Below are positions 1-9,003 of a DNA stretch of 64,000 bases, in pieces. Positions within the stretch are counted from its first letter, which is position 1. Every line of letters begins with the position of its first letter. This stretch comes from Pseudoflavonifractor sp. An184 (GTDB lineage: Bacteria > Bacillota > Clostridia > Oscillospirales > Oscillospiraceae). The notes under the pieces are model-generated. The model had not been told where the DNA came from. It did no database searches and saw only the letters and a list, made by a program, of their open reading frames with translations. The DNA lies in contig NZ_NFKI01000005.1 of the NCBI RefSeq assembly GCF_002160305.1, positions 1-64,000 of the forward strand. Reading direction: 5' to 3'. A program made the position numbers and the translations under genes.

Positions 1-66
1 AGGCGTTCAGCGAGCGCAGCGAGGACTTTTCCGCCGCGCAGCGGCGGGAAAGTAACGGCATTTTTT
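1..66 (+). repeat. Dispersed intergenic repeat, partial copy 1
   Basis: The first 66 bases match the right-hand part of a repeat seen again near 62.1 kb on the opposite strand. Shared blocks include GGACTTTT followed by a small GC-rich hairpin and then AAAGTAACGGCATTTTT. The copy is cut by the window edge. It has no convincing coding capacity. It may be a non-autonomous element or a structured intergenic repeat; its function is unknown. Confidence 0.6.
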
Positions 67-139
67 CAGGCTGTCGGAAAAGTCCTTAGACTTTTTCGAC
101 AGCCTGAAAAGCGGACCCGAGTGATTCGGGTCCGCTTTT
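67..139. terminator. Two stacked hairpins after cstA
   Basis: There are two perfect or near-perfect hairpins in tandem. CAGGCTGTCG (67-76) pairs with CGACAGCCTG (97-106). AAAAGCGGACCCGA (107-120) pairs with TCGGGTCCGCTTTT (126-139). The second has A and T flanks on both sides and can act as a bidirectional terminator; it lies 28 bases past the stop of the minus-strand cstA gene. Confidence 0.75.
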
Positions 140-166
140 GATAGCTGATGATAGCTGACTTTGCGC

Positions 167-1642
167 TTAGTTCTTCAGAGCGGCGCGGGCGGCGCGCTTC
201 TTGCCGTAAGTTACGATGGCCACCACATAGACGACGGTCAGAACCGCGCCGATGGGGTAGGCGACAGCCCAGGGCAGGTTGAAGCCGATGGTGGCGTTGG
301 CAATGAAGGTGGAGCAGATGAAGGTGTAGAAAGCGCCCGGAATCAGGGGCATCCACACGAACTTAGACTTGCCGCTCTCAAACAGCCACACAGAGATACA
401 GATAAAGGCGAACAGAGACAGGGTCTGGTTGGACCAGGCGAAGTAGCGCCACAGGGTGTTGAAGCCGTTGCTGTCCATCTTGGCCCACACGATAATGGCG
501 GCCACCAGCACGAACACCGGAGCGGCCAGGCCCAGGCGCTTGCCGTTGGTGGACTGGTCCAGGTGGAGAGACTCAGACAAAGTCAGGCGCAGAGCCCGCA
601 GTGCGGTGTCGCCGGAGGTGATGGGCAGAACGATGACGCCCAACAGAGCGATCACGCCGCCCACGTTGCCCAGGATATCCCGGCAGACCACACCGATGGT
701 ATCGGTAGCCAGGGTGGCGTCAGCAGCCTGCAGGCCAAGGTTGTACACGCCCATGGCGCCGGCAGCCCATACCATGGCGATGAAGCCCTCCAGAACCATC
801 ATGTTGTAGAAGGTCATGCGGCCCTGCTTCTCACTCTTCACGGTGCGGCTGATGATGGCCGTCTGAGTGGAGTGGAAGCCGGACAGAATGCCGCAGGCCA
901 CGGTGACGAAAAACACGGGGATGAAGTGGCTGGCGTCGAAGTAAGCGCCGTAGTCAAAGAACTCGCTGGTCCAGGAATCCCACACGTTCAGCAGGGGATA
1001 GCCGTGGGCGAAGATGCCGATGAACACGCCGATGGCGGAGAACATCAGGATGGCGCCGAAGATGGGGTAAATGCGGCCGATGATGGCGTCAATGGGGAAC
1101 ACGGTGGCGATCAGGTAATACAGGAAGATCACGCCGTAGATGATCCAGGTCTTGGGATCGGTGGCAGCGCCGGAGAAGTCGAACACCTGCTTGGCGGCGA
1201 TGTCGCCGGGGGTGTATACGAACACGGCGCCCACCAGCAGGAGCAGCACGCACACAAAGATGTTGTACACGGTGAAGATGCCCTTGTTGGTGTACTTACG
1301 GATCATTTCGGACATCTGGGTACCGCCGTCACGCAGGCAGATCATACCGCAGAAGTAGTCGTGCATCGCGCCACCGATGATGTTGCCGATGGGGATGGTG
1401 ATGAACGCGATGGGGCCAAACAGGATGCCCTGAATGGGGCCCAGGATGGGGCCTGTACCTGCGATGTTCAGCAGGTTGATCAGGCTGTTCTTCCAGCAGC
1501 GCATGGGCACGTAGTCCACGCCGTCCTGCTTGGCATAGGCGGGGGTAGCCCGGTCGTCCGGCCCGAAGACCTTTTCGCACAGCGTGCCATAGAGGGCGGC
1601 GCCGCCGAAGAGGATGACAAGGCCGATGATGAAGGTTGCCAT
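167..1642 (-). CDS. cstA: CstA-family carbon starvation / peptide-pyruvate transporter
   Basis: A 491-residue multi-pass membrane protein of the CstA family (Pfam CstA), which imports peptides or pyruvate when carbon is scarce. The N-terminal region has family-typical NLLNIAGTGPILGPIQG and RDGGTQ segments, with many hydrophobic helices to the end. Its length fits the shorter CstA clade rather than the roughly 700-residue E. coli protein. ATG at 1642 is chosen because a GGAGAG ribosome site lies 8 bases upstream; an in-frame GTG at 1648 is too close to it. A promoter (1864-1891) and a strong terminator (67-139) suggest a single-gene unit. The substrate (pyruvate or peptides) cannot be told from sequence. 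Confidence 0.9.
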   Translation of the reverse strand: MATFIIGLVILFGGAALYGTLCEKVFGPDDRATPAYAKQDGVDYVPMRCWKNSLINLLNIAGTGPILGPIQGILFGPIAFITIPIGNIIGGAMHDYFCGMICLRDGGTQMSEMIRKYTNKGIFTVYNIFVCVLLLLVGAVFVYTPGDIAAKQVFDFSGAATDPKTWIIYGVIFLYYLIATVFPIDAIIGRIYPIFGAILMFSAIGVFIGIFAHGYPLLNVWDSWTSEFFDYGAYFDASHFIPVFFVTVACGILSGFHSTQTAIISRTVKSEKQGRMTFYNMMVLEGFIAMVWAAGAMGVYNLGLQAADATLATDTIGVVCRDILGNVGGVIALLGVIVLPITSGDTALRALRLTLSESLHLDQSTNGKRLGLAAPVFVLVAAIIVWAKMDSNGFNTLWRYFAWSNQTLSLFAFICISVWLFESGKSKFVWMPLIPGAFYTFICSTFIANATIGFNLPWAVAYPIGAVLTVVYVVAIVTYGKKRAARAALKN

Positions 1643-1863
1643 ACACACACTCTCCTTTTACTCTCTTGAGCTCACCGGCCCGCTTGGACAGACGCCTGGC
1701 AAAACGCCCCCCTTCCGCGCCGGCTGGCTGGTTTGGGAGGCCATGTCGAAGGATATGTACAAAGGGGACGGCATAAGCCCTCCGCCCGCCCACACCGGCG
1801 GGCGCTCTCTTACCCGGGGACCGCCGGCACGCGTGACCTGCGGGCAGCCCCAAAGCGGTTTTT

Positions 1864-1891
1864 AGTATAGCACAGAATTTGTAAATGTAAA
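1864..1891 (-). promoter_or_regulatory. Probable cstA promoter
   Basis: Read on the minus strand, TTTACA (1886-1891) is followed after 16 bases by TATACT (1864-1869). The predicted 5' leader to the cstA start is about 215 bases, long enough for regulation, but no known riboswitch was recognised in it. Confidence 0.5.
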
Positions 1892-2108
1892 GGGGTATTT
1901 CTGACGAAATTTTCAAAAGGAGGAAGAAAAATTGAACAAGAACAGATTTAAGGTTCACTTAAATTTTAGAGAGGCTGCAAAAATGAGAGCAAGACATGGC
2001 TTACGATCCACAGACCAGCATGTAGGACGGGCGCTATCCCCGGAACCGGCATCCACAGTGAAATTAAGCGTGGAGAAAAGGAGCGCGCAGCCGACTGCCC
2101 GACAGCGA
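1892..2108. other. Intergenic stretch between cstA and the LTA-synthase-like gene
   Basis: This divergent spacer lies between the cstA promoter and the next promoter at 2109. It contains a good ribosome-site-like AAAAGGAGG followed by TTG at 1932, but that frame begins before the promoter at 2109 and runs out of frame into the downstream gene, so no gene is called. Nothing else was recognised. Confidence 0.4.
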
Positions 2109-2137
2109 TTGACAGAACAGGGGGTATCGGGTACAAT
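2109..2137 (+). promoter_or_regulatory. Promoter of LTA-synthase-like gene
   Basis: TTGACA (2109-2114), a 17-base spacer and TACAAT (2132-2137) match the vegetative sigma-A consensus closely. The leader to the ATG at 2182 would be about 38 bases and carries a GAGAGGAGGT ribosome site. Confidence 0.75.
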
Positions 2138-2181
2138 GAGGCTTGCAAATTCCAAACGGACGGGAGAGGAGGTGCGGCGCG

Positions 2182-4200
2182 ATGACCTTTCGACCGGTCC
2201 GAATCCATATCCCCAGCCGGGGAGAATTCTGGAACCGCTGGCGGCGTCTGGCCGGCCCATCCCTCTTTTTCCTGGCGGTGATCTACTACGAGGAGCTCTT
2301 CTTAAAGCTCTACTGTTTCCACGGGGCGTCGCTCCCCGGCCTCCTGCTCACCCTGCTGTTTTCCGCCCCTCCTGCTCTGGTGCTGGGGGCGCTGTGCGGT
2401 GGTGCGGGACGCCGGTGGGGACCGGGGCTCCTGGTAGGGCTTACCGCCCTGATCTCCCTGTGGATGGGGTCGCAGACCGTCTACTATCACCTGTTCAAAA
2501 CCTTCCTGACGCTCTTTTCCCTGACCAAGATGGCCATGGTGGCCGGGGCCTTCGGCGACATGGCGGTGGGGGAGATCCTGCTCAACTGGTTCCCCATTCT
2601 GATGATGGCGGTTCCCGTGGTTCTGGCATTCCTGTTTCGGAACCGGATTTGTTCCGACCAGCTGCTGCAGCGGAGAATGCCGCTGAAATGGGTGGGGCTG
2701 GCCGCGGCGGTCCAGCTGATTGCCATGGGGATCGTGCTGTGCTGCGGCAGCGGGGTGCTCTCCCTTCGGTATATCTACTACCAGGCCGCCGCCCCCGTGC
2801 TGGAGGTGCAGAACTTCGGCATGCTCACCCAGACCCAGCTGGAAGTGCGGCGGGTCCTCTTCGGCATCCAGCCGGACGACCAGGTTCTCCCCAAGCAGGA
2901 GCTTCGGCGGACCGGGCGCATCCTGGAGAGCCAGACGGCCATGGAGGGGGCTGAGCCGGAGGTCCACGCCATGGACATCGACTTTGAGGCCCTGAAGGAG
3001 CGGGACGCGGACGTGCCGGAGCTGGTGGACATGCACGACTACTTCTCCAAGGTAAAGCCCACGGCGAAAAATGAGTGGACCGGCCGTTTCCAGGGAAAAA
3101 ACCTCATCTGGATCGTGGCAGAGGCCTTTTCCGGCCAGATGCTGGACCCGGAGCGGACCCCCACCCTGTGGAAGCTGTCCCATGAGGGAATCATCTGCGA
3201 CAACTTCTATACCCCGCTGTGGGGGGTGTCCACCTCCGACGGGGAGTATGTGACCACCACCGGCCTGATCCCCAAGCCCGGCGTGTGGAGCTACTCCGAG
3301 TCTTCGGACAACGATATGCCCTTCGGCTTCGGCAACCAGTTCCAGAAACTGGGGTACCGGACGCTGGCCTACCACGACTATCTCTACACCTACTACGACC
3401 GCAATCTCTCCCACCCCAACATGGGCTATGAGTATTACGGCATCGGGAACGGCCTGGAGCTGGAACAGGTCCAGCCCCCCTCCGACCGGGAGATGATGGA
3501 GAAGATCGTTCCCCAGTTTGTGAACGAGGACCAGTTCATGGTCTATATTCTCACCGTGAGCGGCCACCTCAATTATACCCGGGAGGAGAACGCCCAGGCG
3601 GACCGGCACTACGACGAGGTGGCCGACCTGCCATACAGCGAGCCGGTGAAGTGCTACCTGGCCAGCCAGCTGGAGCTGGAGCTGGCCATGGAGAGCCTGA
3701 TGGATCAGCTGGCGGCGGCGGGCAAGCTGGACGACACGGTGATCGTCCTCTCCGCCGACCACTACCCCTACGGCCTCACGGACGAGGAGTACAGCGAACT
3801 CTTCGGACACCCGGTGGACCCGGTCTTTGAGATCTATGAAAATTCCCTGATTCTGTGGAGCGCTGATTTGGAGGAGCCCGTCCATGTGGACAAGTACTGC
3901 TCCAGCCTGGACGTGATGCCCACCCTGGCCAACCTGTTCGGCCTGGAGTACGACTCCCGGCTGATGGCGGGGCGGGATATCCTGTCCGACGAGCCGGGCC
4001 TGGTCATCTTCTCCAATTACAGCTTCCTCACCGACCAGGGGGCCTACGACTCCACCACCGACGCCTTCACCATGTTCGACGGCAGCGAGCCCGACCCGGA
4101 CTATGTGGCCGAGCGGGTGGCCGAGGTGCAGAACCGGGTGGCCTACTCGGCGTCCATTCTGGACTGGGATTACTACCGGGTGGTGTTTGGATCGGAGTAG
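2182..4200 (+). CDS. LTA-synthase-like membrane sulfatase (phosphoglycerol transferase family)
   Basis: A 672-residue protein. About 200 N-terminal residues form several membrane helices, followed by an extracellular alkaline-phosphatase/sulfatase fold. The GVSTSDGEY segment near residue 350 matches the catalytic-threonine motif of LtaS (TSD-E), and SADHYPYG near residue 525 matches the C-terminal metal-binding Asp-His. These enzymes move glycerol phosphate or related groups from phosphatidylglycerol onto cell-surface polymers. ATG 2182 is preferred over the upstream in-frame ATG at 2143 because GAGGAGGT lies 9 bases before it and the promoter start point falls near 2143. The exact acceptor (lipoteichoic acid or another glycan) is not determined by sequence. 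Confidence 0.85.
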   Translation: MTFRPVRIHIPSRGEFWNRWRRLAGPSLFFLAVIYYEELFLKLYCFHGASLPGLLLTLLFSAPPALVLGALCGGAGRRWGPGLLVGLTALISLWMGSQTVYYHLFKTFLTLFSLTKMAMVAGAFGDMAVGEILLNWFPILMMAVPVVLAFLFRNRICSDQLLQRRMPLKWVGLAAAVQLIAMGIVLCCGSGVLSLRYIYYQAAAPVLEVQNFGMLTQTQLEVRRVLFGIQPDDQVLPKQELRRTGRILESQTAMEGAEPEVHAMDIDFEALKERDADVPELVDMHDYFSKVKPTAKNEWTGRFQGKNLIWIVAEAFSGQMLDPERTPTLWKLSHEGIICDNFYTPLWGVSTSDGEYVTTTGLIPKPGVWSYSESSDNDMPFGFGNQFQKLGYRTLAYHDYLYTYYDRNLSHPNMGYEYYGIGNGLELEQVQPPSDREMMEKIVPQFVNEDQFMVYILTVSGHLNYTREENAQADRHYDEVADLPYSEPVKCYLASQLELELAMESLMDQLAAAGKLDDTVIVLSADHYPYGLTDEEYSELFGHPVDPVFEIYENSLILWSADLEEPVHVDKYCSSLDVMPTLANLFGLEYDSRLMAGRDILSDEPGLVIFSNYSFLTDQGAYDSTTDAFTMFDGSEPDPDYVAERVAEVQNRVAYSASILDWDYYRVVFGSE

Positions 4201-4230
4201 CTTCCGTCCCAAGCCCTCCGAAAGCAAAAA

Positions 4231-4267
4231 GCCCGCCTCCCTCAAGAGGGAGGCGGGTAATTTTTTA
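4231..4267 (+). terminator. Rho-independent terminator after LTA-synthase-like gene
   Basis: CCCGCCTCCCTC (4232-4243) and GAGGGAGGCGGG (4246-4257) form a 12-bp stem with a two-base loop, followed by a T-rich run (4261-4267). Confidence 0.9.
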
Positions 4268-4284
4268 TTGAAACCAGCCCAGGG

Positions 4285-4525
4285 GCCGGAGTATCTTTGG
4301 TCTGCCACCCGGAGCAGACCGTTGTCCGGGCCGGGTGGCAGTGAGGCGCTTTTGCGCCATAGGTTCAGGTGCCGGCCCGTCAAGGCGGGCGGGGAGCCTG
4401 GGGACCGCAGGCGTGCGGGACCTGTGGTCCAGGTGCGGCGCATTTGGAGGGATACGCCGCTGTCAAAGGGGGAAAACATGTGGATCCTTGATCCAAGAAC
4501 AGGATACCACATCGGCCCAAAAAAT
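4285..4525. other. Structured gene-free region, candidate noncoding RNA
   Basis: About 240 gene-free bases hold several strong stems: GCCACCCGG with CCGGGTGGC, GGCGC-TTTT-GCGCC, GCCGGCCCG with GCGGGC, GCGGCG with CGCCGC, and an outer ATGTGGATCC with GGATACCACAT. This density of nested stems is unlike an ordinary spacer. I checked by eye for SRP RNA (GGAAGGAAGCAGC), tmRNA, T-box (GGGTGG-ACCGCG), FMN and cobalamin signatures and found none. Strand is unclear. It sits between two converging terminators, so it would need its own promoter. Confidence 0.3.
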
Positions 4526-4590
4526 TATCAAGAAATTGGGACAAAAGCGTGAATAAATTGTGAATCTTTCGGCACCTTTCACAAAGAGAA

Positions 4591-4623
4591 AAGGCCGCGC
4601 GGAGCGATGCTCCGCACGGCCTT
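4591..4623 (-). terminator. Terminator of the pot operon
   Basis: AAGGCCGcGCGGAGC and GCTCCGCaCGGCCTT form a 15-base stem with a three-base loop. It is followed on the minus strand by a T-rich run (4580-4590). It lies just past the potD stop at 4636. Confidence 0.85.
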
Positions 4624-4635
4624 GACTTTATGGAA

Positions 4636-5757
4636 TCAGGTGCCCAGCTCGATCCACAGATCGTTGTACAGGGCCAGGGTGTCCGCCGGCAGGTTCTCGT
4701 ACATGGAGCAGTTCTCCAGCACGGAGTCGGGGGCGGCCATGATCTCGTACAGATCCATGTCCAGGGGCTCGCCGTAGGTCTCCTCATAGTAGGCGGGGTA
4801 CTGCTCCAGAGCCTCGGTGTTGGGGGAGGCATACCAGATGAAGTCCATGTTCTTCAGGTTGGACTCGGTGGAGGCGATGAAGTTGATCCACTCGTGGGCC
4901 TCGTCCACGTTCTTGGCGTCCTTCAGGATGCACATGGAGTCCACGAACCAGTTGGAGCCCTCCTCGGGAATGACGAAGGCCAGGTCGGGGTTGGCCTCGT
5001 ACATGGTCAGGAAGTCGCCGGCGTAGTAGGTGGCGATGGCCAGGTTTCCGCCTTCCATGATCTGGAAGATCTCGTCCATGCCCTGGCCGGCGTACACGCC
5101 CCGGGCCTTGGCGTCGGCCACCAGCTCATAGGCCTCACGGATCTGGGCCTCATCGGTGGTGTTTACGTCGTAGCCCAGGTAGTACAGGGCCATGGCGAAA
5201 GCGTCCCGGGAGTTGTCGATGAGCAGGACGTTTCCGGCGTAGTCGTCGGAGAACATGGCCCCCCAGCTGGTGATGGGCTCATCCACCATGGTGGTGTTGT
5301 AGATAATGCCCAGGGTGCCCCAGGTGTAGGGGACGGAGTACTCGTTGTTGGGATCGAAGGACAGGTTCTTGTACTGCTCGCCGATCTTCTCATAGTTGGG
5401 GATCTTGCTGTAATCCAGCTTCTGGAGCCAGTCTTCCTCGATCAGCCGGGCGATCATATAGTCAGAGGGGACAATCACATCGTAGTTGACGCCGCCGGTC
5501 TGAAGCTGGGAGTAGAGCTCCTCATTGGAGGGAGCGGTATTGTAGTTTACCTTGATACCGGTTTCTTCCTCAAACTGTGTAATCAGGTCGGTGTCGATAT
5601 ACTCGCCCCAACTGCACACATTTACTTCCCGCTGGCCGGAGCTGGTATTGCTGCCGGTGCTGCCGGAAGTGCTGGAAGTTTCATTCATGGCACACCCGGA
5701 CAGGAACAGGCCCGCCGCCACACTGGTGGCGAGGGTCAAAGCTACGATTTTTTTCAA
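4636..5757 (-). CDS. potD: Spermidine/putrescine ABC transporter substrate-binding lipoprotein
   Basis: A 373-residue extracellular solute-binding protein of the PotD/PotF family. It has a lipoprotein signal with lipobox LSGC, so Cys22 would be lipidated and anchor it outside the membrane. Family segments include VNVCSWGEYID at the start of the mature domain, FEEETGIKVNY, and YDVIVPSDYMI. It is the last gene of potA-potB-potC-potD, about 85 bases after potC, and is followed by a strong terminator. Polyamine specificity is inferred from family and operon; the ligand residues were not mapped. Confidence 0.92.
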   Translation of the reverse strand: MKKIVALTLATSVAAGLFLSGCAMNETSSTSGSTGSNTSSGQREVNVCSWGEYIDTDLITQFEEETGIKVNYNTAPSNEELYSQLQTGGVNYDVIVPSDYMIARLIEEDWLQKLDYSKIPNYEKIGEQYKNLSFDPNNEYSVPYTWGTLGIIYNTTMVDEPITSWGAMFSDDYAGNVLLIDNSRDAFAMALYYLGYDVNTTDEAQIREAYELVADAKARGVYAGQGMDEIFQIMEGGNLAIATYYAGDFLTMYEANPDLAFVIPEEGSNWFVDSMCILKDAKNVDEAHEWINFIASTESNLKNMDFIWYASPNTEALEQYPAYYEETYGEPLDMDLYEIMAAPDSVLENCSMYENLPADTLALYNDLWIELGT

Positions 5758-5842
5758 CTGATCATTCCTCCAATATGGTTGATTTGGTGTATCTCCAGGC
5801 CCGCGGGCCGTGAGAACAGGGGGGAAAGGGACGGGGATGGCG

Positions 5843-6703
5843 CTATTTCCGCGCCGTACTGCGGCGAAGGGCCTTTTCCTGACGGGCCTCCCGCACGTTG
5901 ATGATCACAAGAAGGATCAGGACCACCACAAACAACAGGGTGGACACCGCGTTGAGCTCCGGGCTCACCCGGCGGCGCACCATGCCGTAGATCTCAATGG
6001 ACAGGGTGGAGGCCGAACCGGCGGTGAAGTAGGAGATGACGAAGTCGTCGATGCTCATGGTGAAGGCGATGAGGGCGCCGGAGACGATGCCCGGCTTGAT
6101 CTCCGGGACGATCACCTTCCAGAAAGCCCCCATCCAGGTGCAGCCCAGATCCTGGGCCGCGTCGATGAGGCTGCTGTCCATCTGCCGCAGCTTGGGCAGC
6201 ACGTTCAGAATGACATAGGGGATGTCGAAGGACAGGTGGGCCAGCAGCAGGGTGCCGAAGCCCATCTCCAGCCGGGGGAGGGTGCGGCGGAAATTCTCCT
6301 CCAGGAAGGTGACGAAGTCGTTCCAGCCGCCGATGACCGCCACAAAGAAGATGCACAGGGCCACGCCGGTGACGATGTCCGCGTTCATGATGGGGATGTT
6401 GTTCACCGACAAAATGGGCTCCCGCCAGCGCTTTTTCATGCCGTACAGGCCCACCGAGGCGAAGGTGCCGGCCACGGTGGAAATAAGGGTGGCCAGAACC
6501 GACACCAACAGGGTAGTGTAGACCGCCTCCATCATCCGGCGGTCCTGAAAGAGCTCCTGATACCAGCGCAGGGAGAAGCCCTCCCACACCACGTTGCTCC
6601 CGCCGGCATTGAAGGAGAACACCACCAGCAGAAGAATAGGGGCGTACAGGAACAAAAAGACCAGGGCCATAAAAAGCCGGTTTCCAATGCGATGCTGTCT
6701 CAT
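5843..6703 (-). CDS. potC: Spermidine/putrescine ABC transporter permease PotC
   Basis: A 286-residue inner-membrane permease with about six hydrophobic helices. It carries the BPD-type EAA loop (AAQDLGCTWMGAFWKVIVPEI) that docks to the ATPase. Its ATG overlaps the potB stop by four bases, implying translational coupling. It pairs with PotB to form the channel for polyamines delivered by PotD. The C-terminus is basic, as is common in this family. Confidence 0.92.
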   Translation of the reverse strand: MRQHRIGNRLFMALVFLFLYAPILLLVVFSFNAGGSNVVWEGFSLRWYQELFQDRRMMEAVYTTLLVSVLATLISTVAGTFASVGLYGMKKRWREPILSVNNIPIMNADIVTGVALCIFFVAVIGGWNDFVTFLEENFRRTLPRLEMGFGTLLLAHLSFDIPYVILNVLPKLRQMDSSLIDAAQDLGCTWMGAFWKVIVPEIKPGIVSGALIAFTMSIDDFVISYFTAGSASTLSIEIYGMVRRRVSPELNAVSTLLFVVVLILLVIINVREARQEKALRRSTARK

Positions 6704-7572
6704 AGGATCACCGCCTGTTCCTCGCCCTCACCAAAGCGATTCATGATCCACATGCAGGCCACCACAATAATCATCATCACCAGGGCGATGGCGCTGCCCA
6801 GATGGGGGTTATAGGCTCCGCCCAGGAACTGCTGCTCGATGAGGTTGCCCAGCAGCATCTGGTTGTTGCCGCCCATCATCCGGGAGATGGCGAAGGTGGA
6901 CACCGAGGGGACGAACACCATGGTCACCCCGGACAGCACCCCCGGCAGGGACAGGGGAAGGGTCACCCGGCGGAACACCCCCGCCGAGCTGGCGCCCAGA
7001 TCCCGGGCGGCCTCCACCAGGGAGTGGTCCAGCTTGATGATGACCGAGTAGATGGGCAGCACCATGAAGGGCAGGTAGTTATACACCATGCCCAGCACCA
7101 CCGCCCCCTGAGTGCGGATCATGGGGAAGAAGGAGATGTCGGTGCCGAACAGACCGTTGATGAGATCAAACAGGCCGATGGCCTCAAAGAAGTTGTTCAG
7201 GATTCCATTGTTTTCCAGAATAGCCATCCAGGCGTAGGTGCGCAGCAGGAAATTGACCCACATGGGCAGCATGATGATGACCATGGCCACCCGCTGAAAG
7301 CCGGGGCCCTCCTTGGCCATCACATAGGCCAGGGGGTAGCCGATGAGCAGGCACACCAGAGTGGCCACCAGGGCCAACTGGAAGGAGCGGGCAAAAATCA
7401 CCGTGTAGGTGCCCATCCGGGAGAAGTTGTCCAGGGTAAAGCCGCCGATGTCCGCGGCGGTCTCCCCGGAGGCGGTGAAGGCGTAGACCACCACCAGCAG
7501 AATCGGGACGATGACCACCAGGGTCATCCAGAGCACATAGGGGCCCGCCAGCCAGGAGAGCTTATTCTTCAT
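6700..7572 (-). CDS. potB: Spermidine/putrescine ABC transporter permease PotB
   Basis: A 290-residue permease with about six membrane helices. Its EAA loop ([20 protein letters not shown]) matches binding-protein-dependent permeases. The start chosen is ATG at 7572 (MKNKLSW), which overlaps the end of potA by 11 bases. An upstream in-frame ATG would add a charged Pro/Arg-rich stretch lying within potA and is rejected. It forms the transmembrane pore with PotC. Confidence 0.92.
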   Translation of the reverse strand: MKNKLSWLAGPYVLWMTLVVIVPILLVVVYAFTASGETAADIGGFTLDNFSRMGTYTVIFARSFQLALVATLVCLLIGYPLAYVMAKEGPGFQRVAMVIIMLPMWVNFLLRTYAWMAILENNGILNNFFEAIGLFDLINGLFGTDISFFPMIRTQGAVVLGMVYNYLPFMVLPIYSVIIKLDHSLVEAARDLGASSAGVFRRVTLPLSLPGVLSGVTMVFVPSVSTFAISRMMGGNNQMLLGNLIEQQFLGGAYNPHLGSAIALVMMIIVVACMWIMNRFGEGEEQAVIL

Positions 7573-8737
7573 CCCGCTCCCCCTCTTCCTCCTCGGGCTC
7601 GAGGGTGGCGTCGCCGATCTCATCATACTCCTCGGAGTAGGAGGAATAATCGCCGAACATGCCGGAGTACTGGCTCTTTTTCATCACGTGGATGCCGTCG
7701 GGGTCGATCTTGATGCCGATGCGGCTGTCCACCGGGCAGAAGTCGGTGGTCTGAATCAGCCACTTGAAGCCGTAGAAGTCCACGATGGTGTCGTAGTGGA
7801 CCCCCTTGAAGGTCACCGAGGTGACGGTGCCCTTCAACTGGCCCTGGTCCTCCGGGACGATGTCCACGTCCTCGGGCCGGATGACCACGTCCACCGGCTC
7901 GTCCGGGAGGAAACCTTTGTCCAGACACTGGAACTTCCGGTTGAAGATCTCCACCACCCCGTCGGCGCGCATGATGCCGTCCAGAATGTTGGACTCGCCG
8001 ATGAAGTCGGCCACAAAGGCGTTTTTCGGCTCGTTGTAGATGTCCTCCGGGGTGCCGATCTGCTGGATCTTGCCCCCGTCCATCACCACCACTGTGTCGG
8101 ACATGGCCAGGGCCTCCTCCTGGTCGTGGGTGACGTAGATAAAGGTGATGCCCAGGGACTGCTGGATGCGCTTCAATTCATTCTGCATGTCCTTGCGCAG
8201 CTTCAGGTCCAGGGCGCCCAAGGGCTCGTCCAGCAGCAGGACCTTGGGCCGGTTTACCAGGGCCCGGGCGATGGCCACCCGCTGCTGCTGCCCGCCGGAG
8301 AGCTGGGTGATCCGGCGCTTCTCAAAGCCCTTCAGGTTGACCACCTGAAGCATCTCCATGACCCGGTCGTGGATCTCCTGCTCGGGCAGCTTGACCTTCT
8401 GTTTGGTCTCCGGGTCCACCTTGGGGATGCGCAGGCCGAAGGCGATATTCTCAAACACGTTGAGGTGGGGGAACAGGGCGTACCGCTGAAACACGGTGTT
8501 TACCGCCCGTTTGTGGGGCGGAATAGAGTTAATCCTCACGCCGTCAAAAAAAACATCCCCGGAGGTGGGCTCTTGAAAACCGCCTATAATACGAAGCGTG
8601 GTGGTTTTGCCGCACCCACTGGGACCCAGCAGCGTGAGGAATTCCTTGTCGTTGATATATAGGTTGATGTTGTCCAGCACGACCTCGCCGTCAAACGCCA
8701 TAGTGCAGTTGGCCAGGCGGATCAATTCTTTAGACAT
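7562..8737 (-). CDS. potA: Spermidine/putrescine ABC transporter ATP-binding protein
   Basis: A 391-residue ABC ATPase. It has Walker [10 protein letters not shown], signature [15 protein letters not shown], Walker [13 protein letters not shown] and the H-loop VTHDQEEAL. The C-terminal third is a TOBE-type regulatory domain, as in PotA, and the end is very acidic. It is the first gene of potABCD, expressed from the promoter at 8862-8890. It powers polyamine uptake. Confidence 0.94.
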   Translation of the reverse strand: MSKELIRLANCTMAFDGEVVLDNINLYINDKEFLTLLGPSGCGKTTTLRIIGGFQEPTSGDVFFDGVRINSIPPHKRAVNTVFQRYALFPHLNVFENIAFGLRIPKVDPETKQKVKLPEQEIHDRVMEMLQVVNLKGFEKRRITQLSGGQQQRVAIARALVNRPKVLLLDEPLGALDLKLRKDMQNELKRIQQSLGITFIYVTHDQEEALAMSDTVVVMDGGKIQQIGTPEDIYNEPKNAFVADFIGESNILDGIMRADGVVEIFNRKFQCLDKGFLPDEPVDVVIRPEDVDIVPEDQGQLKGTVTSVTFKGVHYDTIVDFYGFKWLIQTTDFCPVDSRIGIKIDPDGIHVMKKSQYSGMFGDYSSYSEEYDEIGDATLEPEEEEGERDEE

Positions 8738-8785
8738 GTATCCTCCCCCATTTCCTCAATTACGAATCAAATGTCAGCTCCCTTG

Positions 8786-8826
8786 TTTTTGTCCCCGTCC
8801 GGCTGTCCTTCTGAGACGGACAAAAA
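8786..8826 (-). promoter_or_regulatory. Leader hairpin in the potA 5' untranslated region
   Basis: TTTTTGTCC (8786-8794) and GGACAAAAA (8818-8826) are perfectly complementary across a 23-base interior that can pair further (GTCC/GGAC). It lies between the potA promoter and start codon, and could be a leader stem or attenuator. No function is shown. Confidence 0.4.
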
Positions 8827-8861
8827 TGCGCCGGAGCGGGGCTTCACGGATAGCGAGATAC

Positions 8862-8890
8862 ACTATATCTGTTTGCTGCGGAATTGTCAA
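8862..8890 (-). promoter_or_regulatory. Promoter of the potABCD operon
   Basis: Minus strand: TTGACA (8885-8890), 17 bases, TATAGT (8862-8867). The start point would lie about 120 bases upstream of potA. Confidence 0.75.
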
Positions 8891-9003
8891 TGGATTTTGT
8901 CGAAAATGTTGGTGAAATTTTGCACAGAAAAACTTGCGTTCAAGTCAAGCGTGCCAAGGGAAAGAACGGATTTTCCGAAATGGGGGGAGCGCGGAGCGGG
9001 GCG

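Noticed and set aside
161-1669. A 502-codon open frame antisense to cstA
   Set aside because: His/Gly/Asp-rich composition with no domain. It is the mirror frame of a clear CstA gene in GC-rich DNA.
1932-2954. Frame with AAAAGGAGG and TTG start before the LTA-synthase-like gene
   Set aside because: It begins upstream of the promoter at 2109, overlaps the real gene out of frame, and its product is Arg/Pro/Gly-rich without any family trait.
4285-4525. Possible T-box or SRP RNA in the structured region
   Set aside because: GGGTGGCAG resembles a T-box element, but the ACCGCG part, specifier loop and downstream synthetase gene are missing; SRP's GGAAGGAAGCAGC is absent.
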